Made by a program: the position numbers and the translations under genes. Below are positions 42,227 through 50,584 of a stretch of DNA of 64,000 bases, in pieces. Source of the DNA: Aedoeadaptatus ivorii (GTDB taxonomy: Bacteria > Bacillota > Clostridia > Tissierellales > Peptoniphilaceae); NCBI RefSeq assembly GCF_900638585.1, contig NZ_LR134523.1, forward strand, positions 460,001-524,000, read 5' to 3'. The notes under the pieces are model-generated. The model was not told the origin of the DNA and searched no databases. It saw only the letters and a program-made list of their open reading frames with translations. Position 1 is the first letter of the stretch; the number at the start of each line of letters is the position of its first letter.

Positions 42227-43060
42227 ATGAAGCGATTCTCGATTCCCTATATTTTTTGGGCGGTATTGTTTATTCTCCTTCCCATCGCGCTGATCGTCTA
42301 TATGAGCTTTAACGGCATCAGCACCATGAATATGGGTGAATACCGCTTTTCGACGGAACAGTACGCGCGGTTTTTGCAGCCCATCTATCTCCGGATTCTG
42401 TGGCGTTCCATCGTGCTCGCGGCGGTATCGACCGTCGTCTGCCTGCTTTTGGGCTATCCCGCCGCCTATTTTATCTCCCGGCTCAAGCAAAAGGACGCCT
42501 CGATGATGATTCTGCTCTTTGTGATTCCCATGTGGATGAACTTTCTCTTGCGGACCTATGCCTGGATTACCCTATTGGGCAGAAACGGCGTCTTAAACCG
42601 CATGATGGGGCTGTTGGGTCTCGGGCCCTTCGAAATGATGTATAACGAAGGGGCGATTTTGATGGGTATGATCTATAACTTTATCCCCTTTATGGTGCTC
42701 CCCATCTATTCCGTACTGACGAAGATGGACAAGTCGCTCTTGGAGGCGGCGCAGGACTTGGGGGCTTCTCCCTGGCACGCCTTTCGCAAGGTGACGCTAC
42801 CGCTCTCTCTTTCCGGCATCTACAGCGGGATTTTGATGTGCTTTATCCCGGCGCTTTCGACCTTTGTCATTTCGGCGCTCTTGGGGGGCAATAAGTACTA
42901 TTTGGTGGGCAATATCATCGAACAGCAGTTCCGCTTTACGGGCAACTGGGCCTTCGGCTCGACGATTTCCGTGGTGCTGATGCTGATTTTGTTCACGATG
43001 CTCTTCTTTTCCCGCAAGTTCGGGATCGACGACGGAAAGGGCGTGAAACATGGGAAATAA
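42227..43060 (+). CDS. potB: Spermidine/putrescine ABC transporter permease PotB
   Basis: A 277-residue membrane protein with six helices. The ABC-permease EAA loop is visible as EAAQDLGASPWHAFRKVTLPL (residues about 172-192). RTYAWITLLGRNGVLN is typical of PotB. It starts one base after the potA stop and overlaps potC by 11 bases. It pairs with PotC to form the membrane channel. Confidence 0.95.
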   Translation: MKRFSIPYIFWAVLFILLPIALIVYMSFNGISTMNMGEYRFSTEQYARFLQPIYLRILWRSIVLAAVSTVVCLLLGYPAAYFISRLKQKDASMMILLFVIPMWMNFLLRTYAWITLLGRNGVLNRMMGLLGLGPFEMMYNEGAILMGMIYNFIPFMVLPIYSVLTKMDKSLLEAAQDLGASPWHAFRKVTLPLSLSGIYSGILMCFIPALSTFVISALLGGNKYYLVGNIIEQQFRFTGNWAFGSTISVVLMLILFTMLFFSRKFGIDDGKGVKHGK

Positions 43061-43829
43061 ACTTCGAAAACTGTATTTGGGCCTGATGCTCGCCTTTTTG
43101 TATCTGCCGATTGCGGTGTTGATCGTGTTCAGTTTTAACGACACCAAACTCCGCGGGGTGTGGGCGGGCTTTACCACCCACTGGTACACGGATCTCTTTT
43201 CCGATCCCATTATTTTAAACAGCTTTTACAATACGATCCTCGTGGCGGCGGTGGCGACGGTGGTTTCTACCGTCTTGGGTACCGTATCCGCCATCGGCAT
43301 CCGCGCTTTAAGGCGCAGACAGCAGAGCCTCGTCTTAAACGTGAACTATCTGCCGGTCTTAAACCCCGACATCGTAACGGCGGTGGCGCTGATGAGTTTG
43401 TTCGGCTTTCTCGCCTTGGAGCAGGGGCTTGTAACCATGACGCTTTCGCATATCGTCTTTTGTACGCCCTATGTGATCCTATCGGTGCTGCCCAAATTGG
43501 ACCAGCTGGATCAAAACACCGTCGAGGCGGCCTTCGATTTGGGGGCCAAGCCCATCGAGGCGCTCCGCTATGTGGTGATTCCGCAGATCAAACCCGGCAT
43601 CGCCTCCGGCGCACTGATGGCCTTTACGCTTTCGGTGGACGATTTTATCATCTCGTTTTTTACCACCGGACAAGGGGTCTCGAATCTTTCCATTGCGCTG
43701 TATTCCATGGCGAAGACGGGGATCAACCCGTCGATGAACGCCATCTCTACCATTCTCTTTGTGACGATCTTTATCCTGCTGTTGATTTTGAACAAGCGGG
43801 ATATCGATCTGATCCACTTCGAGGTGTAA
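43050..43829 (+). CDS. potC: Spermidine/putrescine ABC transporter permease PotC
   Basis: A 259-residue membrane protein with six helices. FSFNDTKLRGVWAGFTTHWY near the N-terminus is diagnostic for PotC, and the EAA loop appears as EAAFDLGAKPIEALRYVVIPQ. It overlaps potB and is one base before potD. No odd features are seen. Confidence 0.95.
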   Translation: MGNKLRKLYLGLMLAFLYLPIAVLIVFSFNDTKLRGVWAGFTTHWYTDLFSDPIILNSFYNTILVAAVATVVSTVLGTVSAIGIRALRRRQQSLVLNVNYLPVLNPDIVTAVALMSLFGFLALEQGLVTMTLSHIVFCTPYVILSVLPKLDQLDQNTVEAAFDLGAKPIEALRYVVIPQIKPGIASGALMAFTLSVDDFIISFFTTGQGVSNLSIALYSMAKTGINPSMNAISTILFVTIFILLLILNKRDIDLIHFEV

Positions 43830-43830
43830 T

Positions 43831-44871
43831 ATGAAAAAACAGTTTTGGATCCTCATTTTGATATTCGCCCTCGCCCTAACGGGTTGCGCCGATCAAAAGG
43901 ACGAGGGACAGACCGTATCGGTCTACAACTGGGGCGAGTATGTGGATATGGATACCATCGCCCAGTTCGAAGAAGAGACGGGCATCAAGGTGATCTACGA
44001 CACCTTTGCCTCCAACGAAGACCTGTACGTCAAGATCAAAAAATCCAACGAACCCTATGACGTGATCGTGCCCTCCGAGTATATGATCGAGCGCATGATT
44101 CGAGAAGATATGCTGATGCCGCTGGACTATTCTTTGATCCCGAATATCAAAAAGTTCGACAAGCGCTTTTTGGATATGGAATACGACCCGAACAACAAGT
44201 ATTCGGTGCCCTATTACTGGGGGACGCTGGGGATCGTCGTCAACGAGAAATACGTAGATGAGCAGATCGACTCGTGGAACAGCCTGTGGGATCCCAAGTA
44301 TAAAAACCAGATCATTATGTATAATTCCCAGCGCGATTCCATCGCCGTGGCGCTTAAAAAGCTGGGATATAGCATGAACAGCCGCTCCATCGACGAGCTC
44401 GAGGCGGCGGGGCAAGCGTTGATCGAGCAAAAGCCTTTGGTCTATGCCTATCTTGCCGACGAAGGTCGAGATGTGATGAGCCAGGGCGATGCCTCTCTTT
44501 CGGTGATGTATTCTGGCGATGCGCTGATGATGATGGAAGAAAATGAAGATTTAAATTATGTAATACCGAAAGAGGGTACGAATATATGGTATGATTCTTT
44601 TGTAGTTCCAAAGAATGCAAAGAATCCCGAAGCGGCGATGCGCTTTATTAATTTTATGTCCCGACCGGATATTGCGGCGAAAAACGCCGAGTTCAACGTC
44701 GGATATGCAACGCCGATCCCCGAGGCCATAGAAATGCTTCCAGACGAGATCAAAAACGATCCCGTCGCCTATCCGGATCCCGATACCCTCCCTCCCTTGG
44801 AAGTGTACCGCGATCTGGGCAGCTTTGTCGAAGAATACGACCGAATCTGGACGGAAGTGACGGCGCGGTAG
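43831..44871 (+). CDS. potD: Spermidine/putrescine-binding lipoprotein PotD
   Basis: A 346-residue lipoprotein with lipobox ALTGC (Cys19). VYNWGEYVDMDTIAQFEEET, YDTFASNEDLYVKIK, VPYYWGTLGIVVNE and AFNVGYATPIPEA-like sequence (EFNVGYATPIPEA) match PotD, whose acidic and aromatic residues clamp polyamines. The stop is followed by 40 bases without a terminator, so the oxidoreductase gene at 44912 could be on the same transcript. Confidence 0.95.
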   Translation: MKKQFWILILIFALALTGCADQKDEGQTVSVYNWGEYVDMDTIAQFEEETGIKVIYDTFASNEDLYVKIKKSNEPYDVIVPSEYMIERMIREDMLMPLDYSLIPNIKKFDKRFLDMEYDPNNKYSVPYYWGTLGIVVNEKYVDEQIDSWNSLWDPKYKNQIIMYNSQRDSIAVALKKLGYSMNSRSIDELEAAGQALIEQKPLVYAYLADEGRDVMSQGDASLSVMYSGDALMMMEENEDLNYVIPKEGTNIWYDSFVVPKNAKNPEAAMRFINFMSRPDIAAKNAEFNVGYATPIPEAIEMLPDEIKNDPVAYPDPDTLPPLEVYRDLGSFVEEYDRIWTEVTAR

Positions 44872-44911
44872 GATCACGAAAAACCATTTATTCTGAAGGA
44901 GGATGTTAGTT

Positions 44912-46093
44912 GTGGCTTATGAGTATGTAATTGTCGGATGCGGTATCGCCGGTGTAACGGCCGCCAAGGAAATCCGAAAAAACGACGACACGGGCACCAT
45001 CTTGTTGTTGGGCGATGAGAACCGAGACGGGTATTACAGAATCAAGCTGACCGAACTCTTGGGCGAGAAGGATCCGACCTTTCCCGATCTGAACAAAGAG
45101 GGATGGGCGAAACAGTTGGGGATCGACGAATTCATCGGCGAAAAGGTCGAAAAGATCGACTTCGAATCCAAGACCCTGACCCTAAAGAGCGGAAAGACCG
45201 TTCGCGGCAACAAAATCCTTTTGGCAAACGGCAGCCATGCCAGTGCGCCCCCGTTTGAAAATAAGGACATCCCCGGCGTCTTTACCTTAAGAAGTTACGA
45301 CGACTTGCTGGGCATTCAGAAATATTTAAAAGGCAAACAGCGCGTCGGGGTCATCGGCGGCGGCCTGTTGGGCCTCGAAGCGGCGCGCAGCCTGAAGGAA
45401 TTGGGCAAAGAAGTGGCGATTATCCACCACTCCGATTACGTATTGAGCCGGCAGCTGGACCGCGAACTGGGCCTAATGCTCAACGAAGAGCTGAAGGACC
45501 AGGGGTATATGGTCTATACCGACAAAAACACCTCTCGGTTTTTAGGCGACGACCATCTGGAAGGCATCGAATTCGAGGACGGAAGCGTGCTCGATCTGGA
45601 CTTCGTGCTCCTTTCCACCGGGGTTAAGCCCAATATCCAATTGTTCGAAGGCACGGGCCTCGCAATCGACCGTGGCGTCGTCGTCGACCATAGCTTAAAG
45701 ACCAATATCGACGGCGTGTATGCCGCGGGGGATGTGGCACAGGTAGACGGCAAAGTGATGGGAATCTGGCCCGCCTCGATGTCTATGGGGAGAGTCGCCG
45801 GCGCCAATATGGCGGGCGGCGCGCTTCGCTACGACAATCCCATGCTCTTTACCCGGTTGGATATGGGGGACATTCAGATCTTCAGCGCCGGCGAGGTCGG
45901 CGAGGGCGATGTCTATTTCTACGACGACGGTGACATTCACCATCGCCTCTACGCCAAAGACGGCATGATCACCGGCGTCATCCTCTACGGCGAGACCAAA
46001 AATATGATGAAATTCAAGAAAATGGTCGAAGAAAAGGCGCCCGTCGACGAAGCCATATCGGCGGCCTATCCCTTTACCGAAAAGAAAGCATAA
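44912..46093 (+). CDS. FAD-dependent NAD(P)H oxidoreductase (rubredoxin/nitrite-reductase type)
   Basis: A 393-residue flavoprotein. I choose the GTG at 44912, nine bases after AAGGAGG; the ATG at 44903 touches that site. The FAD fold begins YVIVGCGIAGVTAAKEIR; the NAD fold is RVGVIGGGLLGLEAARSLKELG; the second FAD motif is TNIDGVYAAGDVAQ. The layout matches NADH:rubredoxin oxidoreductases and the N-terminus of NirB. In anaerobes such enzymes pass electrons to rubredoxin for O2 or superoxide reduction; no rubredoxin is adjacent. A bidirectional terminator follows. Confidence 0.88.
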   Translation: MAYEYVIVGCGIAGVTAAKEIRKNDDTGTILLLGDENRDGYYRIKLTELLGEKDPTFPDLNKEGWAKQLGIDEFIGEKVEKIDFESKTLTLKSGKTVRGNKILLANGSHASAPPFENKDIPGVFTLRSYDDLLGIQKYLKGKQRVGVIGGGLLGLEAARSLKELGKEVAIIHHSDYVLSRQLDRELGLMLNEELKDQGYMVYTDKNTSRFLGDDHLEGIEFEDGSVLDLDFVLLSTGVKPNIQLFEGTGLAIDRGVVVDHSLKTNIDGVYAAGDVAQVDGKVMGIWPASMSMGRVAGANMAGGALRYDNPMLFTRLDMGDIQIFSAGEVGEGDVYFYDDGDIHHRLYAKDGMITGVILYGETKNMMKFKKMVEEKAPVDEAISAAYPFTEKKA

Positions 46094-46128
46094 AAAATTC
46101 CCGAACCATCGAGTTCGGGAATTTTTTA
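46092..46128 (+). terminator. Bidirectional terminator
   Basis: AAATTCCCGAAC and GTTCGGGAATTT form a 12-bp stem with loop CATCGA, flanked by A and T runs. The stop of the minus-strand membrane gene lies at its right edge. Confidence 0.9.
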
Positions 46129-46587
46129 TTTGTCCGGCGCTTGCAGGGCGATCTTCAGTTGCAGACGCGTGCCGATGGCGAGATAGACGAAGACGTAAAA
46201 TAGACTGTAAAAAAATTGCCACTGTAATCCTTCGTCCTTGTATCGCCAGATCGCCAGGGGGATAAACAAAAAGGGGCAGACCGCAAAGGCGATGGCGATG
46301 ATTTTGTTTACCTTGGGCAAGACGACGGTGGGGTGCTTTTTATGTATGTTAAAGGGCTTTTTGCCGGCGTCGATGGCGTTGATCTCTTTCTTAAAAAAGG
46401 GAATGCCGACGGCGAGTACGACCATAATCACCGCAATGCGCGCCAAGGCGGCGGATTCGACGAAATTGCCGGATGCATCGTACAGGGGAAGGAAGGGATG
46501 TGCGACGGCCATAATGCCCAGGGCGAACATCCCGATATAATCCAGTTTTTTTAAGATCTGTAAGAGTTTTGTTTTTTCGATTTCCAT
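46126..46587 (-). CDS. Hypothetical membrane protein with four helices
   Basis: A 153-residue protein of unknown family. The start at 46587 (M-E-I-E-K-T-K) has GGAGG five bases upstream; the frame can be read further but without a site. Predicted membrane helices are at about 18-36, 44-64, 92-111 and 121-142, with a basic loop (DAGKKPFNIHKKHP) between the second and third. No catalytic motif is visible. It is a single gene between terminator and promoter, with no informative neighbours. Confidence 0.72.
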   Translation of the reverse strand: MEIEKTKLLQILKKLDYIGMFALGIMAVAHPFLPLYDASGNFVESAALARIAVIMVVLAVGIPFFKKEINAIDAGKKPFNIHKKHPTVVLPKVNKIIAIAFAVCPFLFIPLAIWRYKDEGLQWQFFYSLFYVFVYLAIGTRLQLKIALQAPDK

Positions 46588-46603
46588 AGTTACCTCCGAA
46601 ATC

Positions 46604-46614
46604 AGTATAGCACA
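46604..46614 (-). promoter_or_regulatory. Extended -10 promoter of the 46126-46587 gene
   Basis: On the minus strand TGTGCTATACT lies six bases before GGAGG. A TTTTCA at 18 bases upstream could serve as -35. Confidence 0.55.
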
Positions 46615-46670
46615 GGGGCGGCTTCTATGAAAAGGTTTCACCAATTTTCCATCCCACGGCGTAGACTTTA

Positions 46671-46679
46671 TGGTATGAT
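46671..46679 (+). promoter_or_regulatory. Extended -10 promoter of the 46714 gene
   Basis: TGGTATGAT precedes an AT-rich leader of about 30 bases and the AGGGGG site of the gene; no -35 is seen. Confidence 0.45.
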
Positions 46680-46713
46680 AAATTAAAATCGTGTAGAAAT
46701 TAGGGGGATGATC

Positions 46714-47742
46714 ATGCAGAAACAGATAAAAAACGGAATTATTTTTGTTGTTTTTTTAGTACTATGTTTTCTACTGACTCTAACGCCCTTCATATCGGAA
46801 GCCGCTTTGTTTCCCGTCAAAGAGACGAAAGACTTACCCTTCCACGGATTGATTTTCGAAAATCCCGCCCGGGTGGATCATTTGAAGATCGCCCGCAGAC
46901 CGGAAGGGGGACGAGACGGCCGCTATCGCTATGACGTGCGTTTTCGCTATCGGGGCGACGCTTCCAGTCTGCGCGTATTGGGCGCGCTTTCTGACAATGT
47001 GTACCTGCCGGAGGGCGTGGAACCGTCGCACAGCAAGGTGCGGCTCAAGGGCGGCTACGACAAGGTGAGTGGTGCGGTCTATGAGTCTTTAAACATTCGC
47101 GATCTGGTCGCAAAGGAGGACTTTACGCTCCAACCGGACGCCGAAATGCGCATTCCCCTGGATGAAAAGGTAGGGGATTATGCCTTCAGCGTGTCGAATC
47201 TGCCGGGGACACTGTCGCTCTCTTCGAAAAGACCGGTGGCGACCGTAGGCGTATTTATCACCAACGGCAAGGTCGACGACTTTTCCGATGTCGCAAAGGA
47301 CGACGACAAGGACGTCAAGCCCGTCACCGGTTCCAAGACCCGTTCGGGCATCTATATCAACAGCTTGGAGAGGATCTATCCCGCGGCGATGAACCGCGTC
47401 CGCTTTTGGAATACGGCTTCGAAGGTCGTGGCGGCGGTCGCCGTCATCGCCGTCGGCGCGGTGATTTTTCTCGACCGCAAAAAGCTGTATCCTGTGATTC
47501 CGTTTTCGATGCTCGCATTTGTATTTGCGCTTCCCCGGGCGATGGGAAAAGCACCAGGAAATCTCGGCGCCTTTTTGCTCCTTCCGCTTGCGGCGGGCAT
47601 CGGCTATTTGCTCTTTAAGCTGATGACGCGGCGGGAACTCAGGCTTTCGGGGCTGGATCTGCGGCAGGGATTGGGATTTTTCCTCCTCGCCTTCTGCCTT
47701 TCGGTCTTTGTCTTTGTGGTGCCCAGGGGCATTTACTTCTGA
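46714..47742 (+). CDS. Hypothetical exported/membrane protein
   Basis: A 342-residue protein of unknown family. The ATG at 46714 has AGGGGG six bases upstream; the ATG at 46708 abuts that site. An N-terminal hydrophobic segment (about 8-30) looks like a signal anchor. Residues 35-230 form a hydrophilic, beta-strand-rich outside domain, with DDDKD-type acidic stretch near 190-197. The C-terminal third has about four membrane helices. The layout of outside domain followed by a helix bundle resembles envelope stress or polymer-handling proteins, but no motif supports a function. Confidence 0.72.
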   Translation: MQKQIKNGIIFVVFLVLCFLLTLTPFISEAALFPVKETKDLPFHGLIFENPARVDHLKIARRPEGGRDGRYRYDVRFRYRGDASSLRVLGALSDNVYLPEGVEPSHSKVRLKGGYDKVSGAVYESLNIRDLVAKEDFTLQPDAEMRIPLDEKVGDYAFSVSNLPGTLSLSSKRPVATVGVFITNGKVDDFSDVAKDDDKDVKPVTGSKTRSGIYINSLERIYPAAMNRVRFWNTASKVVAAVAVIAVGAVIFLDRKKLYPVIPFSMLAFVFALPRAMGKAPGNLGAFLLLPLAAGIGYLLFKLMTRRELRLSGLDLRQGLGFFLLAFCLSVFVFVVPRGIYF

Positions 47743-47794
47743 AATCACAGGGCCCGAAGGGGGTATAGAAAAACACCCGGAAAACCTTACCGAA

Positions 47795-47823
47795 TTGTAT
47801 TTTTATCTATTCCATATTATAAT
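47795..47823 (+). promoter_or_regulatory. Promoter of the BMP lipoprotein gene
   Basis: TTGTAT and TATAAT with a 17-base spacer, about 30 bases before the ATG and its AAGGGGG site. Confidence 0.75.
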
Positions 47824-47852
47824 AAATGCAGATCAAATAAAGGGGGAACCAA

Positions 47853-48950
47853 ATGAAGAAAAAATCGCTGTTTCTGGCCATGATCATGCTCTTTACATTT
47901 GTACTGGCGGCATGCGGCGGCGCAGAGAAAGCGGCCGATAACGGCAATGAAGGTACGAATGCAAATAAGACGGAAGCCGAAGGCAAGACCGACGGCGACG
48001 TAAAGGGTATGAAGATCGGCTTTGTCACCGACGAAGGCGGCATCAACGACCAATCCTTTAACCAAGGCGTATGGGAAGGCTTGCAAAAGGCAAACGCCGA
48101 CTTCGGATTCGACGTATCCTACCAAGAATCCAAGGAGGCGGGCGACTACGCACCCAATATCGAAACCCTGTTGGATGCCGGCAACGAAGTCATCGTAGCG
48201 GCTGGCTTCAACTTGGGCGATGCGATGTTGGAAGCGGCGGAAAATAACCCCGACGTTAACTTTGTCATCGTCGACTATACCTACGAAGACGGTCCGGACA
48301 ACCTGACCGGTCTCGAATTTAAGGCGGAAGAACCTTCCTTCCTCGTCGGCTATATCGCGGGGCTTACCAGCGAAACCAACAAAGTCGGCTTTGTTGGCGG
48401 ACAAGAATCCACGTTGATTCAAACCTTTGAATACGGCTACAAAGCGGGCGTGGACCAAGCGGCCAAGGAAAAGGGCCAAGAGATCCAGTTCGTCAGCCAA
48501 TACGTCGGCAACTTCTCCGATGCGGCCAAAGGCAAGAGCATCGCGACCAATATGTATCAACAGGGCGCCGACGTGGTATTCCACGCTTCCGGCGGTGCGG
48601 GCGACGGCGTAATCGAAGCCGCCAAGGACCAAGACAAATGGGCCATCGGCGTAGACCGCGACCAAAACGACATCGCACCGGACAATGTACTCACCTCCGC
48701 TATGAAGCGCGCAGACAGCGCCGTCTATAAGGTGCTCGAAGGCCTTTCCAAGGGCGAAGACTTCCCCGGCGGCGAAAACCTCAGCTTCGGCTTGAAGGAC
48801 GGCGATACGGTCGACATCGCACCCACCAGCGACAAGAATGTAAAACCGGAAATCCTCGCCAAGATCGACGCCTTAAAGGAAAAGATCGTATCCGGCGAAA
48901 TCAAGGTGCCGAGCTCCAAGGAAGAATACGAAACATTTGAAGCAAAATAA
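47853..48950 (+). CDS. BMP-family nucleoside-binding lipoprotein
   Basis: A 365-residue lipoprotein with lipobox VLAAC (Cys21) and an acidic low-complexity linker. The BMP (PnrA-like) fold follows: MKIGFVTDEGGINDQSFNQG with the nucleoside-binding Asp, VIVAAGFNLGDAM, FLVGYIAGLTS, VFHASGGAGDGVIEAA and WAIGVDRDQND. Members bind purine or pyrimidine nucleosides for an ABC importer; the ATPase and permeases follow at 49055. Its own terminator after the stop probably sets its level above that of the membrane parts. Confidence 0.92.
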   Translation: MKKKSLFLAMIMLFTFVLAACGGAEKAADNGNEGTNANKTEAEGKTDGDVKGMKIGFVTDEGGINDQSFNQGVWEGLQKANADFGFDVSYQESKEAGDYAPNIETLLDAGNEVIVAAGFNLGDAMLEAAENNPDVNFVIVDYTYEDGPDNLTGLEFKAEEPSFLVGYIAGLTSETNKVGFVGGQESTLIQTFEYGYKAGVDQAAKEKGQEIQFVSQYVGNFSDAAKGKSIATNMYQQGADVVFHASGGAGDGVIEAAKDQDKWAIGVDRDQNDIAPDNVLTSAMKRADSAVYKVLEGLSKGEDFPGGENLSFGLKDGDTVDIAPTSDKNVKPEILAKIDALKEKIVSGEIKVPSSKEEYETFEAK

Positions 48951-48963
48951 ATTTGATCTCGCG

Positions 48964-48990
48964 GGAGAGGCGAAATGCCTCTCCTTTTTG
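48964..48990 (+). terminator. Terminator after BMP gene
   Basis: GGAGAGGC and GCCTCTCC pair around GAAAT and are followed by TTTTTG. Confidence 0.88.
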
Positions 48991-48998
48991 TTTGCGCC

Positions 48999-49027
48999 TT
49001 TAGAAAAGCGGGGGGATAGTGTATAAT
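48999..49027 (+). promoter_or_regulatory. Promoter of the nucleoside ABC ATPase/permease genes
   Basis: TTTAGA and TATAAT are 17 bases apart, directly after the terminator of the BMP gene. The ATG follows about 28 bases later. Confidence 0.6.
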
Positions 49028-49054
49028 AAAACGAGTATATTAAGGGGGATAACG

Positions 49055-50584
49055 ATGGTTGAAAGACAAAATGCGCCCGCCGTGGAGATGCGTGGAATCA
49101 CCAAGAAATTCGGTGACTTCGTGGCGAACGACACGATCGATCTCGTCGTCGAAAAAGGGGAGATCCACGCACTCTTAGGTGAAAACGGCGCGGGCAAGAG
49201 TACGCTGATGAACGTACTCTACGGTTTATATGCGCCCACGGAAGGCGCGATTCGGATCCACGGAAAGCCCGTGGATTTTCGCGGTCCCAAGGACGCCATC
49301 GAGGCGGGTTTGGGGATGGTGCACCAGCACTTTATGCTGTTCGAGCCCTTTACCGTGGTAGAAAATATTATTTTGGGAGAAGAACCCACAAAAGGCGTCG
49401 TGCTGGACAAAGAAGAAGCGCGTAGACGCGTGATGGAGCTTTCCGATCGTTACGGCCTCAAGATCGACCCGGACGATCGCATCGAAAACATTTCGGTGGG
49501 TATGCAGCAGCGGGTCGAGATCCTAAAAGCGCTTTATCGCGATGCGGACATATTGATCTTCGACGAACCCACGGCGGTACTTACGCCCCAGGAGATCGAG
49601 GAGCTGATTAAAATCCTGCGTTCCCTCGCCGAAGAAGGAAAAAGCATTATCATCATCACCCACAAATTGGGCGAGATCAAAGCGTTGGCGGAGCGTTGCA
49701 CGATCATTCGTCGGGGCAAGTGGATCGACACGGTGGATGTGGCGTCGACCTCCGAAGAAGCACTGGCAGAAAAGATGGTCGGCCGCGAGATCGCCTTTTC
49801 GGTCTATAAAAAGCCCATGCAGTTGGGCGAGGAGTTCCTCAAGGTGGAAGGCCTTCGCGTCAAGGATTTTCGCGGCGTGGAAAAACTCCGCGGCTTGAAT
49901 CTCGAAGTCCGAAAGGGCGAGATCTTCGGCATCGCGGGCGTCGACGGCAACGGCCAATCGGAGTTGTTGGAGGCGCTTACGGGTTTACGACCCATTGAGG
50001 GCGGAAAGATTTTCATCGGCGGCAAGGATATGACGCAAAAGTCACCCAAGGAGATCCGCGATGCGGGCATGAACAACATTCCCGAAGACAGAAACAAGCG
50101 GGGCCTGGTGCAGGAATTTAGCGTGGCGGAAAATATGATCCTTCACCGCTTCCACGAGATGCCCTATGCCAAGGGCGGCATCTTGCAGGATGAAGCCATC
50201 CGTACCCATGCACAAGGGCTGATGGAATCGTACGACATTCGGCCGCGGCGCAGCGATTATCTGGCGGGAGAACTTTCCGGCGGGAATCAGCAAAAGGTCA
50301 TCTTGGCGCGCGAGATCGACGACGATCCCGAAATCCTGATCGCAGCGCAGCCGACGCGGGGTCTCGACGTGGGCGCAATCGAATACATTCACAAATTCCT
50401 GGTGGAACAACGGGACCGCGGCAAGGCGGTGCTGTTGGTGAGCTTCGAATTGGAGGAAGTCATGAGTCTTTCCGATCGCATCGGAATTTTATATGAGGGA
50501 CAGATCACCAAGATCTTCCGAGACGGGGAGGCCGACGAAAAGGAATTGGGCTACTATATGGCGGGAGGTAAAGACCATGAATAA
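49055..50584 (+). CDS. Nucleoside ABC transporter ATPase (double ATP-binding cassette)
   Basis: A 509-residue protein with two ATPase cassettes. The start at 49055 has AAGGGGG seven bases upstream. The first cassette has Walker A GENGAGKST, GMVHQHFMLFEPFTVVENI, signature ISVGMQQRVEI and LIFDEPTAVLTP; the second has a degenerate Walker A GVDGNGQSE, signature LSGGNQQKV and a Walker B LIAAQPTRGLDVGA with Gln in place of the catalytic Glu region. This layout is standard for YufO/NupA-like nucleoside importers. It overlaps the first permease by eight bases. Confidence 0.94.
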   Translation: MVERQNAPAVEMRGITKKFGDFVANDTIDLVVEKGEIHALLGENGAGKSTLMNVLYGLYAPTEGAIRIHGKPVDFRGPKDAIEAGLGMVHQHFMLFEPFTVVENIILGEEPTKGVVLDKEEARRRVMELSDRYGLKIDPDDRIENISVGMQQRVEILKALYRDADILIFDEPTAVLTPQEIEELIKILRSLAEEGKSIIIITHKLGEIKALAERCTIIRRGKWIDTVDVASTSEEALAEKMVGREIAFSVYKKPMQLGEEFLKVEGLRVKDFRGVEKLRGLNLEVRKGEIFGIAGVDGNGQSELLEALTGLRPIEGGKIFIGGKDMTQKSPKEIRDAGMNNIPEDRNKRGLVQEFSVAENMILHRFHEMPYAKGGILQDEAIRTHAQGLMESYDIRPRRSDYLAGELSGGNQQKVILAREIDDDPEILIAAQPTRGLDVGAIEYIHKFLVEQRDRGKAVLLVSFELEEVMSLSDRIGILYEGQITKIFRDGEADEKELGYYMAGGKDHE

